Source: Spisula solida
Lineage: Eukaryota; Mollusca; Bivalvia; Venerida; Mactridae
Length of the DNA: 64,000 nucleotides
Direction of reading: 5' to 3'
NCBI GenBank assembly: GCA_947247005.1
Contig: OX365952.1
Location: forward strand, 45,488,722 to 45,552,721
Position numbers and translations under genes: made by a program. Every line of letters starts with the position of its first letter. Position 1 is the first letter of the stretch. The notes beneath the pieces are model-generated. The model ran no database searches and was not told where the DNA came from. It saw nothing but the letters and a program-made list of their open reading frames with translations. Positions 20,601-32,338 of the stretch are shown here, piece by piece.

Positions 20601-21954
20601 AAAGTGAAGAATATAATTTAAGAGCTACATCATAGCAACAAGTGTGTAGCAAAATAATACAATTCACGTAAATAAAAAACCCAAATAATATCAAGAAATA
20701 CACGTAATACAATAATAATTTCTATCTCTTTTGCTGGGGATCAACTGTTTATGAAAATGCGCATGTGCAATGAAACCAACAAGTTCATCTATTTATAAGC
20801 ATGGGATTGCTAGAGTCGTTGATAAAGCTAATTTAAGCTTACAACAGGCACCAATAGAATCAGCGACCCAAAACAGAAGTCAGCGATAGAATAATAATGA
20901 CAAAATACATCATTATTGACGTCTAACTAATTGACGTTGGAGGTTTTACTAATTTGAAAACGATATGACTATAAGGCTTCAATAGTCGTCTGCGTGTACT
21001 CTAAACTACAACAGACAATCCTTCAACGATACGAACAGCTAATAGGAGTTAATTCCCCTTATTTAAGAGGTTCAATACGGGGGAAAATAAAGTATTATTA
21101 GCAAAGAAATGTGAAATGTCGGCTACTGCTACTTTTCGTCTAATTAACGAATAACGGTCTAAAATAGTGACCCCTTTGTGGCCCCAACTACAGCACACTG
21201 TGTTAAGTTAAAAGTAACAAATATCTTGGACTTGAGCCCAGGATTATTAAAAGGTAAATTATTTTCTTCAAAACCACATCGTATCCTAGAAAATGTGAGA
21301 AAACATGCAAAAATTGTCAGATACTGCTTGCCAACCAGTATGGTTTCGACGTATCCCAGTATGGATTGCGTCGAAAAGGTTTGACTAGAGGTAATCCTTG
21401 CCTTCTATATTTAATTGAACGAGAGGTAACTGAATAAAGGCGCTCGGTAGCGCTTTGCTTAGGCAACGGACCCCTGGTCAAAGACCTTGGATTGTTGGAC
21501 TAAACTCGCACCTGTGAGCTTTTTTAATTGGGAATTTATTCAGCAAGATCCTAATACACAAACAACAGCGAAGTGTTACCATAAAATGTTTCTAGAATAA
21601 CTATTAAATACAATAAAAACATGCAAATAAAACACAAAACTACCTACTGTCAATGCATACTTTCCAGTGACATTTCACAACAAATCGGCAACTATGTCGC
21701 TACCTGTTTGAAGAAAGGGAAGTAACTGTATAGAAACTGTAGGTCTGTTTAAAAGACAGGATTCCGTTAACATTGCGGAATGGATCTTTCAGCGGTTATC
21801 TCCCATACCGATTTCTATCGATAGGACTAACTAACTAGTGTTAGATATATGGGCATATACTAAACAAGCAGTTTAAAATAAACAAATATTGCAGATTTAA
21901 CTAAACCAGTTTAAATATTTGGAGAAACATGATAGTACAGTAGTATTCCTATTT
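20600..21954. other. TEP1 upstream region, no gene recognised
   Basis: About 1.35 kb between the TEP1 5' end and the first retroelement. It should include the TEP1 promoter if the gene starts near 20.6 kb. I see no TATA box placed convincingly, no coding exon and no clear repeat. Confidence 0.4.
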
Positions 21955-23058
21955 CTATTGTATTTTAAAAGCTCTTTGAAATTCAATAAGCATGTTTCAA
22001 GTGTAGTGAATCGTTGCAACAGACTGTTAGGCATGGTGAAGAGATCATTCCAGTTTATGGATAAGAAACTTTTTCTAATACTCTACAAAAGTTTGATTCG
22101 GTCTATCATTGACTATGGATGCACTGTACGGTTCCCAACGACAAAGAAAAATAAGCAACTCATCGAAAACATACAGAGGCGAGCAACCTGCATTATACCA
22201 GAATTAAAAGGACTCACATAGTCTGAAAGATTAGAGGAGCTTAATCTGCCAACGATGCTCTATAGGAGACAACGCTATGACATGATTCAGTTGTTTAAAA
22301 TGATTAATGGTCTTGAAGACTATAATTGTGAAAAACTATTTTCTTTCAATGTCAATTCTACACGTGGGCACTTATACCGGCTCACAAAAGATCGTTGTGT
22401 AAAATCTTTGCGTTTCCTTCCTTCCTTCTGTTCTTGTACTTTCCCTCGTCATCACGCGGCACACCCTCTCGGGATACAAGAATTATTTCACAATAACACC
22501 ATCACCTCCAACGTAGTATAACGTATATACACTGTTTCTAGTGGTTTATTTACAGTTTTATGCTCTTAAAGTCTTGATGAATGTACCGTACTTTTAAAAC
22601 AGTTTATGCATGCAATATATACATGTTATAAAAAAATAATTACAGGCAGTTTTCAGCTAGGTGTTATCAGTTATTCTTAAGCACGCTTTCTGCTCGATGA
22701 TACTTCGATCATCTGCTGTGAAATCCTCTCGGCGTAGGATGTAGGCCTATGTAGCGGCTTCAGGGAGAGTGTACTGGTGACATCTGTGTGAGTACAGTCC
22801 ATGATTGTTTGGAGAAGAAGGTTTTGGTGAGGAGTTTGGAACTATTACTAGCAGGTACATTGTATTTCGTTGCAAAGCTGGTAAAGGTTCTTGAGAGAGT
22901 GTTGTCTGGTTTGCTGAGTAGCTTTCCCTGCTCGAGCAATCGACGAATGGAACAACCTGGATGGAATTATTGTAAACAGCTCAAGTGTCAACTCTTTTAA
23001 AATCAAGCTTGATATAGCGTGGAGAGATCGAAGGTTTAACCTGAACGGTATATACTAG
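21955..23058 (+). pseudogene. 5'-truncated CR1/L2-like non-LTR retroelement, C-terminal part of the reverse transcriptase
   Basis: The frame reads KFNKHVSSVVNRCNRLLGMV, then LYKSLIRSIIDYGCTV, then IENIQRRATCIIPELK. These are the thumb and C-terminal motifs of Jockey/CR1/L2-type reverse transcriptases, including the QRRAT box. A TAG breaks the frame at 22219. It resumes with YRRQRYDMIQLFKMINGLED and, after a 505-bp insertion, ends ARAIDEWNN to TAG at 23056-23058. The polymerase core is absent, as expected for a 5'-truncated copy. Points toward the next element. Confidence 0.8.
22418..22922. mobile_element. 505-bp insertion inside the truncated retroelement
   Basis: Removing this segment, flanked by the 5-bp direct repeat TTTCC, rejoins the reverse-transcriptase frame exactly (KSLRFPARAIDEWNN). 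It has no clear terminal inverted repeats and no recognised protein. The duplication is short and partly in a pyrimidine run, so exact ends may shift. Confidence 0.5.
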
Positions 23059-23244
23059 CGACGCAAATTTTTAATTTTTTGTCGACTTTTTCAACCGGAA
23101 ACCGGAAAAATGTACAGCTAATTTATGGAGTCTACAAGCGCAATGAGCGCTTACTCAACTCCGAAGAAACAGTAAACAGTATTTGTTACTCCCAACAATC
23201 AATACCGATTATAACAGGGAGGCGCAGGTATGGGTAATAGTTGT

Positions 23245-25347
23245 TTAAAATAAAGAGGCGCAACAATTATACAGTATAGCCAAGTGAAAGTGATAAAAGA
23301 ATATACAGTGAAGGCCTAAATTAAAAACAGTAAAACTATGGTGTGTCGCCAGCCTCTCCCTAAAAATTGGTAGGCTGGGACTGGACTGAATGTAGGCTGG
23401 GAGAGAGTTCCAGTATCTAATTGTTCCTGGAAAGAATGAGTTCAGATGATATTCTGTTCGTGAGTGAGGTATTAGGTAGTTGTAGTGTCTGGTTGGAATG
23501 GTCTATGGTCTACATGTATATACAAGTTGATTTTGAATTTTGTATAAGAAGATAAGTGATTGAGAGATTTTTCTGTATTGTAATGTATGCCAATTGAGGT
23601 TTGCTATCATGGTGGAAACGCTGCTGGTGTAGCTGTAATCATTAAAAATCTGGCGGCAGCCCTCTGGACGCTGTCTATTTTGTTACTTAAGTGGTTTTGC
23701 TTGGGGTGCCATAGAACTGAACAGTATTCTACCTAGATATTTGGCAGAGTCGGTACTATTGAGCGGGGTGTAATGTAAAGTATATGGGTATATGATAGGG
23801 TTTCTCTTTCTAGTTATTTTCAGAATTTCACATTTATCGGGGTAAAATTCCATGACCCATTCGCGTTCCCAGTCTTCAATCGTAAATCGTCCTGTAGTGT
23901 CTGTGTGTCAGTCATTGAGTTAATGGCCAGGTAAACAATAGTGCCGTCTGCAAAACGTTATGATTTGCATTTGATGGAATCTGGTAGGTCATTTATGTAT
24001 GCTAGGAAAAGACATGGTCTAAGGACAGATCCCTGCGGGACACCAGATAATACAGGTAGGCTGCTAGAGAGTTGACCATCGACCGCCATTCTTTGGGATC
24101 GATTTTGTAGAAATGACTTTATCCAGTTGTCAGTTTCATCGTTAACTCACATGGATTGCAGTTTGTTTGTGAGTTTATGTTGGTCTACCTTGTCAAAAGC
24201 CTTGGAAAAATCTATGACTATTACGTCTGTCTGTTGTCCTTTTTCCAGTTTGTCAAAAGTCTCTTGGGCGAAGCTGGTTAATTGTGTTTCGCATGAGCGT
24301 TTAGATCGGAAGCCATGTTGTTTACTTGTGAGAATGTTGTTGTTGTCAAAAAAAGTCCATTAGATTTGATACTATTATGTGTTCCATGAGTTTTGATGTG
24401 ATGCAGGTTAATGAAATTGGTCTGTAATAACTAGGTTTGTGTTTTGGGCCTTTCTTGTATACGGGGACAATAGTGGCTTCTTTCCAGTCTAGTGGGACTA
24501 TGTCTGTGGAAAGGGAGAGATTAAAGATCTGAGTAAGTATTGGGGCAATTTGGGTGTGTAGTTCTTTAGGATTCTGGGTGAGATCGTATCGGGGCCATAG
24601 GCCTTGTCTGGTGATAGTCCTCTGAGGAGTGTATCTACTCCATCAGTGGTGATGTTTACGGGTTCAATAGTTTGGAACAAATTTGTTTCAGGGATAGTGG
24701 TTGAGGATGAGAGAAGGCCGATTCAAATTGCTTGTTAAGGATATTGGCTTTGTCTAGGGGGTCAATGTGGGTAGTGCCTTCACGTTTTAAGGGGGAGACA
24801 CCACACCTCTCAGTTTTATTGTGTTTCACAAAGCTATGGAACTTTTTGTTTTTTCCGTCTTCCAGCCTGAGAGTCATGTTGGAAAATGACGGATTCTAGA
24901 TATGACCAGTAGGAAGAGCGGATTTCTTTTTTGATCAGGCTTTTTAGGGATTTGAAGTGGGAGAGAAGTTTGGGATCTGATTTGTGTTTGGACTTCAGCT
25001 TTGAGTACACTTTGTCTCGTCTCCTGATGAGACGTTGTATTTTCTGTGTTATCCAGGGGAGGTCTTTTCTGGACTTTGTTGTCTTGGTGGGTATGAAGGT
25101 TGCACATAGTGTCTGTAGTTTCTCTTTGAATGCTAACCAGGCTAGGTTCGGGTCTGGGAACTGATTTATGGCAAAATTGTTGCTAAGTTCTTGCATGTTA
25201 TTGTTCAGTTTCATATCTTCCCAATTTGCTTTTTTATAGCAGGGTATATCTCTTTTAGGTGTAGATGGTCGGCCACTTTTTATTTTTATCTCCAGATGTA
25301 CGATGTCGTGGTCTGAATTTGCAAGGCTGGGTAGTGTTTTGATGTTA
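23245..25347 (-). pseudogene. Endonuclease end, linker and reverse transcriptase of the CR1/L2-like element
   Basis: Resumes the endonuclease at LANSDHDIVHLEI (catalytic SDH), then a basic linker (KDLPWITQKIQRLIRRRDKV) and the polymerase: KAYGPDTISPRILKN, SYYRPISLTCITSKLMEHII, QHGFRSKRSCETQL, DVIVIDFSKAFDKVD, GVPQGS, then a stop and FADG in place of FADD. The C-terminal domain ends with SFFPGTIRYWNSLP. Several frameshifts and stops show it is inactive. Confidence 0.82.
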
Positions 25348-25424
25348 TGGACGAGATAGATAATTTATTTGACTTTCCAGAAGGTCACAGACCCATGAGG
25401 ACATACATTACATATATACAATAC

Positions 25425-25560
25425 AAATATTAAAGTGTACACACACGTACACACATCACACATACCAAACACACCACACACACGCACAGCAAACACACTC
25501 ACACACACCCACCCATTCGCACACATACACCATGTACATACGTACAAATACACATGTTAC
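25425..25560. repeat. CA-rich microsatellite in the nested element's 3' UTR
   Basis: Dense CACA and ACAC runs with interspersed T and G. Lies after the stop codon of the nested retroelement, so it probably came with it or expanded there. Confidence 0.8.
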
Positions 25561-25619
25561 AGCACAATATGTACAAATTTAGGTTCATAACATCATTATA
25601 CAAATTTGAAAAAAATACC

Positions 25620-26364
25620 TTATATGTAGTTATTATTATTGCGTATTAAAAATGCTTTATATATATAAATGCTTAATTTTCTGACTATCTTTTCTGTTTC
25701 ATTCGATAAGAGTTCTATAAATTTCTGTACATTTGGTCTATGTCTATAATAGTAGGAGATGTATTGTTTTCTAATATCACTGTATAAACTGCACTCAAGC
25801 ACAAAATGGTATTCATCTTCTAATATATCACAAATTAAACATTTTCTATCAGATATAGGTGTAGGATTAGGTCTTGTCCATCTACCACTTTCAATATATA
25901 ATCGATGTGAGGCTACACGTAATCGAGTCAGATTCGAGCGAAATTTTGCAATAGTACATATGTTTAAATATGGTTGAAATTTAAATGATGCTAAATGTTT
26001 ATATAATGATGAGCGACTTGATTTATGAATTCTCCCGTTCCACCCTTGTATAAATTGATCTCTTAGTCGTTCCTTCGCAGCAAATAGAAATAACTTAGGT
26101 TGGCCTACATCTTGAAATAACCACACGTCATAAAAGCCTAACGTACTAAGTAAGTTTTTTAAAAGAGTACACCAATTCTTTCTATTTGGATATATGTCAC
26201 TGTCAGATTTTAACATAGTATATATTTTTTTATTATATTTATTGTTATCTGTATAAAGTAATTTTACCCAGTATTTTATTATTTGAAAATACCTTATCCA
26301 TTGATAATTTAGACGCCCTAGTTCACCGTACACAAAATCATTTTGCGTCGTACGCTTAATCCCT
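25620..26364 (-). CDS. C-terminal part of a retroelement polyprotein with zinc-knuckle motif
   Basis: About 248 codons open to the stop at 25620. Contains TLGFYDVWLFQDVG and, near the end, CLICDILEDEYHFVLEC, a CCHC-type putative zinc-binding motif seen at the C-terminus of many invertebrate retroelement reverse transcriptases. The absence of breaks suggests this copy is younger than its host element. The polymerase core itself was lost by 5' truncation. Confidence 0.75.
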
Positions 26365-26370
26365 AAAATG

Positions 26371-27105
26371 TGGACGAGTGATGGTATGTTTGTTAGTAAT
26401 ACATCAAGAATATTTGTGTTTCTGGTTGGGATTTTGACAATTTGTTCTAGATTGATATTTACCATTTGTTCCATGAATGTTTTGTATAGTTCTTTGTATT
26501 TACTTTGGGGTTTTTTACTTTCATTTTCCAGTTTATGTCTGGCAGATTGAAGTCGCCAAGTAGCCATATTGTGCTGTTTTTGGGTTGAGGCTTAGGGATA
26601 ACGAGAGTTGATTAATGGATTCAAGGTCATCTTCATGTGGTTTATAGTAGGAGCCAACATATATTGTGCGTACTCCTGGGATTGTTATTTTAGCCCAACA
26701 AATGTTACAGTCAGTTTTTAGATCTGGTTGTTCCTGGCTAATAAGTTTCTTTGAGATGGCTATAAGAACTCCACCTCCTTTACCTTGTGTTCGATCGTCC
26801 CTGTATACATTGTAATCAAGTTCAGCAGGAAACATTTCTGATGTGAGTACTTCCGGCTTCAGCCAGGTTTCTGTGCAGCAGATTATGTCTGGTTTGGCTT
26901 GCTCAATTACTTGGTGGAGGTCTGGGATTTTATTTCTTATTGGTCTGCAGTTGATGCTGTGCTTACATGACAGTTTGTGTGTTGATTTGTACAATTTCCG
27001 ATGGGGCCTTGTTATATCGTAATAATATCTATGGTCAATAGTAGTCTGAACTACTATTATTGTGTTTGAGAATTTAAGTATAAATAGTTTAGTGAGATAT
27101 TTCAT
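26371..27105 (-). pseudogene. Endonuclease domain, 5' part, of the CR1/L2-like element
   Basis: Encodes the start of the APE-type endonuclease that nicks target DNA: an NKI..L helix, PDIICCTETWL (catalytic Glu), YRDDRTQGKGGGVLIAI and YVGSYYKPHEDD. A frameshift follows near 26560, after which LEQIVKIPTRNTNILDVLLT continues the domain up to the nested insertion. Confidence 0.8.
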
Positions 27106-27113
27106 GACGTATA

Positions 27114-27242
27114 ACCCTCCCCAAAACAGCTATGCTATTCTTGCTACACTTTGATATTTAGTACACATGACAATGCAGAACACTGGTTATGCAAAAATAT
27201 AAAAGCGTAGCAAGAATGCCATAGTGGTTTTGGGGAGGATTT
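27114..27242. mobile_element. Hairpin MITE, about 129 bp
   Basis: Arms of about 34 bp: CCTCCCCAAAACAGCTATGC at the left against the complement of GCCATAGTGGTTTTGGGGAGG at the right. Abuts the 5' limit of the CR1/L2-like element, so it may mark where that element or the hairpin inserted. Confidence 0.75.
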
Positions 27243-27689
27243 TAAAAATGTACCATCGTGGTTTTTCGGAAGGTGCTATCTAAATGGCAGATAATACGCC
27301 AAATTCAGCAAAATGGACACTATTCAGTTTTAAACGATTAGGCCAAGTGTTGTATTCCAGATTGCTTGTGGTTGATTTTACTTGACATAAACACATCCAT
27401 GCGAGTTGGACACCTTAATAAAGAGGCAACATGTCGCTATATTACACAGCCAACTTTTATTAATTCTTATCAGCCACGTAAATATAACAAGGAATGGTCC
27501 ATAGGCCTACTTTGCATTAACTTATATACATTTGTACATAATAAGCCGTTCTCCCGGAAAGCCGGACTTAGTGATATTACATGTATATACTAATTACTTA
27601 ATAAGGTTTCGAAAAGTCTCTTTATGAGAAAAAGTAATGTTCTTGGTTTAAATGTTAAGTACTTTAGTATTATAGTACTATGCATTGGA

Positions 27690-27895
27690 TTTATTTTTTC
27701 TCATAAACTTATGTTAAAATAACATCTGCTGTTGCGGTATGGTGACCAATTTCTGAAAAATACCCATATTGAGAAAAACGATGGGTTAGTGTTTATATTC
27801 TCTAAAAGCAAACACTCACGATTTTGATATGTTTTATTAAAATAAGAATATAGTCTAGTTCTAGTTTGGATGGCGTTTGTGACGTCACTCAAAGA
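27690..27895. repeat. Diverged relative of the 29.2-29.5 kb segment
   Basis: Shares ATGGTGACCAATTTC, ATTGAGAAAA and GGATGGCGTTTGTGACGTCAC in the same order as the interior of the 29044-29662 element. No terminal repeats here. Confidence 0.6.
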
Positions 27896-28126
27896 GAAAG
27901 TGTTATTACGCTTTGAACACTAACATTGGTTTTTGCCTGATTTATGTATCGATTCCAAGTGTGAAAATAATTATAAACAATACCCTTCAGATTCCAGAGC
28001 TGCTACTTATACTTCAAGATTGTTGTGACGTCAATTTCCCATAACAGACAATACTCTGTCCTAAGGGAGGTCATTCTTAATGTATTTTTAATTGTTTCAG
28101 GCGTGTTCAGTGGACATTATTCTAGG

Positions 28127-28279
28127 TTGGTATTCAATTTTTTTTGTATTGATCTTATTTAATTGGAGAATCAGGATAGCCAATCATATCGCCTGTTACT
28201 GACCAAGAGTTTAATATGGTGTGATCTGATTGGTTGTCCTTATCCTTAAGTCAAGTAAGATCAATATTAAATACTACCC
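28127..28279 (+). mobile_element. MITE family 5, copy 1
   Basis: About 150 bp palindromic element: GGTATTCAATT and TTGATCTTATTTAATTGG at the left, AAGATCAATATTAAATACTA at the right. Inner arms CAGGATAGCCAATCATATCG and TGATTGGTTGTCCTTATCC. Confidence 0.85.
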
Positions 28280-28500
28280 CTGGTGTTGAGTTTTATTGTT
28301 AATGTGTTCATTTGACTTTGCGTTAAACATGCAACAACATAAATACAATAAGACTGATATGCATACATGTATGTATTTTATTCCACATTTTCATAAACAA
28401 AGCCATCATTAATAAAGATTGTTTAACAAAATTAAATTGCCTTCCAAGAAGCATTTAACTTAGTATATGTAGGTAACATACCGACATGGACAAAAAACCT

Positions 28501-28859
28501 GGCACCAATTGCACGAAAAACCTTAAGTTATTGCTCAGCTGAGATTGCTATTTATTATATGACTACAATTATTCTCTTGTGATGTCGATTGCTACCAGAA
28601 ACTGTGTATTTATTGCTAAATAATGATTTAGTAGGTGAGTTTAGTATAAAATGCTCATGAACAATAAAGCACTTCGTACTTGAGCTTGTTATAACAGACT
28701 TCAGATTGTACTTTCGATGTTCAAAATCGGACTGATTATCTAACTGTGATGAAACAATGTATTCAAATACACATTTGAGTCATTTATCCACCAAAATATG
28801 TTTTTAATATAACAGTCTCAGCTGAGCAATAACTTAAGTTTTATCGTGGAATTAGGGCC
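28501..28859 (+). mobile_element. MITE family 6, copy 1
   Basis: Inverted ends of about 45 bp: GGCACCAATTGCACGAAAAA and CTTAAGTTATTGCTCAGC at the left, complement at the right (GCTGAGCAATAACTTAAG, TCGTGGAATTAGGGCC). 359 bp. Confidence 0.88.
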
Positions 28860-29043
28860 TACATATTATAGTGCAAACATAAATTGAAATTAAATAAAAC
28901 AAATTAAACTGGTACCCAAACCTTCTATAAGCATAATTAACTGACGCTTTACCGTCTGTAATCAACATTCTGTCGTTGTGTTTATAAGCAGAGAATATTA
29001 CGAATATGTATTTAGTCCGTTTAAACTAAGTACGAGATATAAT

Positions 29044-29662
29044 ATATGAGCCAGTCTCCAGGAAAACCTGCTATAATGACATTATGTAATTACTATATGT
29101 AACAAGATTTTGATAAAGCTCTAAAATAAGGAAAAATACATTAATATCTATTGATTCGATTTTAAGTAATTGACCCATATAGTACAATACCTTAGCTTTA
29201 AATTTTCCTATGAATTATGTCGAAAACACATACTTCGTTACTATGGTGACCAATTTCAGAAAAGTACTCCAATTGAGAAAACCGAGGATTGAGTTGTTTA
29301 AAACAGAAGTAGCCTTTCTCTGAATGCAAACAATTTCGAGTTTAATATATATTTTGAAAAGTGAAACATAATTATAGAATGTGGTACTATTTTAAACAGT
29401 TTATGTCAAGAATTGATCAAATAGTGTAAGAATGAAATACTTATTTCAGTTACGTCGAATACCGTTTGAATGGCGTTTGCGACGTCACACAAAAAGCTCC
29501 GAAGAGGGACTCACGTTTTAGCTGTAACTTCCTTAAAACTCAAGATATTAACATACTTTCTTTTGCAATTTGCTTATTTAACATCATTCTGTAATACTAT
29601 AGAAAATCTTAAAGTCAATATTTTTGTCAAAATAGCAGGTTTTCCTGGAGACTGGCTCATAT
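29044..29662. mobile_element. Inverted-repeat element, 619 bp
   Basis: Nearly perfect 30-bp ends: ATATGAGCCAGTCTCCAGG and AAAACCTGCTAT at the left, complement at the right. Its interior (CTATGGTGACCAATTTC, TGGCGTTTGCGACGTCAC) resembles 27735-27890, so related sequence lies 1.5 kb away. Confidence 0.88.
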
Positions 29663-30941
29663 CTATAATTTCATGGTTCTTCTCCGTTTATCATCCGTTA
29701 TTTCACGACCCTTCAGAAAACTATGTTAGAATATGACCCTGTCACAATATTTAAATATTTTTCAGACATTCCATATTTTCTCTTTCTAGCATATTTGATT
29801 ATTTGTTTGATTATAAATTGTATAAATGCAAGTCTATGTCAATACACCAAATGTATATTCCATACAAGACGCCTTTAATATATTCACACATAAAGGTTGA
29901 GGATCAGATCGATTTGTTCGCACTATACATTAAAGCCACATTACGCCTTAAACGGCTATTTTCAAAAAGCGATAACTTGGTAACCTATTTGAAGAGCCAT
30001 GGACTTTGAGTACTTTATTTGAGTCCCAAAGGTAGAAAAAACCATAAGATGAAAGAAAACGAAATACAACCTCCAGTTGGTTTGTTTACAATATAATGAA
30101 TTGTAAACAAAAAATGAACAATTTATAATCTAAGGGAAGCAACATCCATACTTTTTACTAAATTCTTTACTATTTGGACAGGTACATTTAAAATTCTGTC
30201 GTCAAGTATTGGTCATTTGTGAAAACTATCCAAATTCCTTGTAATTAGTGTATTTACTGGATGATTGGAAAAACGTCTTGTGAGAGATAATGTGGCTTTA
30301 AGCACAGACAAAGCTGCTTCAAGAGGTTGAGCCAGGTCATATACGTAGATAAGACAAACTGTTTTAATTATGGCCCAATCAACAAATAAAATATCATTGA
30401 ATATATATTTACACATAATAATCATAACTTCAATGCGTATGATTATTAATATATCCATGGACGTTATCCATTCTAGGACAGGACAATGTGCCCTAAAACA
30501 ACAAAAACAACAACAGCAACAATTTTAAAAAATGCGTTCACTGCAGTTTCTTGTATTAGACTTGAAACCAAACGCTTTGAATATGAACACAGCATCATGT
30601 ATAAACAGAAAACTATAGACATAGAAATAAAGTTAACGTAGGTCACCAAATTTGTTTATGCGCTGTAACGCCCTTGAAATTAGTGCTTTTCTCCTTACCA
30701 TATCAACAGGCAAATAACTCCTAAACATGCATGGTGACTTGAAATAATGTTTTACTTTTCTATTTCTGTTTCTGTGCGTATGCAAAGTGTGAACAATTTC
30801 TTACATAAAGGGAAATACTTTCACCAAAATTATTATTTCTAAAAAAACGCCGCGAACGCCTTAAATTAACACAGCGAATTCAAATCATTATAGTCTACCG
30901 TGCTTACTGAGAATTGATTATGATGCAATATCATATATATA
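29663..30941. other. Intergenic, no gene recognised
   Basis: AT-rich DNA with short open frames only. No repeats or coding motifs identified. Confidence 0.4.
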
Positions 30942-31805
30942 CAGGGTGTTTACAAAGTTTGTTCTCAAAATTTAAATTGATACTAAATTTTATCTGAACG
31001 TTGTACGCAGTGTACAATTTTGATTTAGTACACTAACTATATCTCAATTTAATGATTAAAAGATTATAACAATAGTAGAACACTTAAGAATTTAACCTGG
31101 AAATTTTACATTCTTTTGAGACTGAGATTCAGTGGTAAGTTGAGCTTGGTCTCAACTTTATGACTCGTCTCAATTATTTGTGCTCACACAAACTTCAGTC
31201 TCAGTTTCAGACTCAAGCTCAGTCGTAAGTTGCATCATGATCTTTAGGATCAAATATTTGATACTAATAAATAGGAGAATCAAATCTGATAAAATTGTCC
31301 TAAACTCTACTTTAAAGTTCTCAAAATGGCTACGCAATCATGAAAATATTTAAATTTTATCACTACAAGAAGAGATATTAACCATAATCAATCAAATCAA
31401 ATGCTTATCTGGTGTCAAAAATGGAACTATTTATGTCAAATTACCACTGCCGATGAATACGTTATTGCATTCATATTTTTAAATTTAAAATCCGCCATAT
31501 TGGATTATGTAGAAATATGCGAAAACGAATTTTTTGAGAATTTTGCATCACAACGTACATCAAGTTGTAGCAAATATTCTAACTAAGAAAATGAACCCCA
31601 CGTGACATGTTTACGTTCAGTAATAAAAAAGAGTCAATGATGGTCAACTTTCGACCTAGATTAAGTTCAACTGCGATTGAACTTAAAACGTTTTGTAAAC
31701 ACCGATTTGAGCTGAGACTCATTTGAGTAGCGTTTTGTGAACGCGGGGCCAGAAAATAAACCATTGAAACTTAAAAAATTGAGAACGAACTTTTTTAACA
31801 CCCTG
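30942..31805. mobile_element. Tc1/mariner-like element, long form, 864 bp
   Basis: TA-flanked ends CAGGGTGTTTACAAAGTTTG and the complement GAACTTTTTTAACACCCTG form. The interior has GTCTCAGTTTCAGACTC palindromes but no transposase frame. A 237-bp relative is at 38.8 kb. Confidence 0.85.
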
Positions 31806-32115
31806 TACACGCATACGGTTTGCGTTTGACAACAAAAACAACAAGAGCAACAACCTTTCATTGCTCAAGTTTGTCAAAAGTTCGTGGAAAACTGTAAGCT
31901 TTAAATAATTTACAAGCAAATAAACAATTTCCGAATGACCACAAATGTCAAGGTCACGCTAGAATCATACTAATTGACAAAACATCACATAATAACAACC
32001 AATGAACCATACACGACTATTATATCAGAGCTCATTAATCAGAGAATACCAATATTATCAAATTACCAAGTAGTTTTCAAACGTAAGTAAATGTTAATGT
32101 TCAATTTGTTATATA

Positions 32116-32338
32116 AAGTCTAGGTCCTAGTGAGCATAGCTTGCCTTTGCGATGTATTCCCGGTTGACATTAATGAGCTATCAAGTCATCTGGAACAGGT
32201 TCCTCGTGAACTAAGGGAAGCTTCGAGAAAGTCATGAGACAGTTTTTGATATCGGAAGGAATTGTGATGAATCGGATTGTATCGGAAGAAATCGGGAGAA
32301 CATCGCCAAAGTTGAATTCCTCAGTGGGACCTAGGCTT
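32116..32338 (-). mobile_element. MITE family 1, copy F, reversed
   Basis: Complete copy in reverse orientation, ending AGTGGGACCTAGGCTT. Intergenic. Confidence 0.88.

Larger units (their letters stand above)
25356..26370 (-). mobile_element. Nested 5'-truncated non-LTR retroelement with 8-bp target duplication
   Basis: A 1,015-bp insertion in the endonuclease region of the CR1/L2-like element. It is flanked by perfect copies of TGGACGAG at 25348-25355 and 26371-26378. Removing it and one copy restores the interrupted endonuclease. The 5' end (right) starts mid-ORF, typical of incomplete reverse transcription. The 3' end (left) has a CA-rich 3' UTR and a short AT-rich tail rather than a poly(A) tail. 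Confidence 0.88.
23110..27110 (-). mobile_element. CR1/L2-like non-LTR retroelement, nearly full coding length, decayed
   Basis: Minus strand, in order: AP-like endonuclease (27.1-26.4 and 25.3 kb), linker, reverse transcriptase (24.8-23.9 kb) and C-terminal domain to TAA at 23245-23247, then a short 3' UTR to about 23.1 kb. A second element interrupts the endonuclease. Motifs seen include PDIICCTETWL, GKGGGVLIAI, YVGSYYKPHEDD, KAYGPDTISPRILKN, SKAFDKVDQHKL and GVPQGS. The catalytic FADD box reads FADG and is preceded by a stop, so the copy is dead. The 5' limit is approximate and abuts a hairpin element. Confidence 0.85.

Noticed and set aside
25365..25553. Minus-strand frame of Cys/Val repeats
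   Set aside because: It is a CA/GT microsatellite in the nested element's 3' UTR.
21955..27110. Single retroelement with twin-priming inversion
   Set aside because: The inverted 5' part would have to lie on the other side, and the minus copy has its own C-terminal end.
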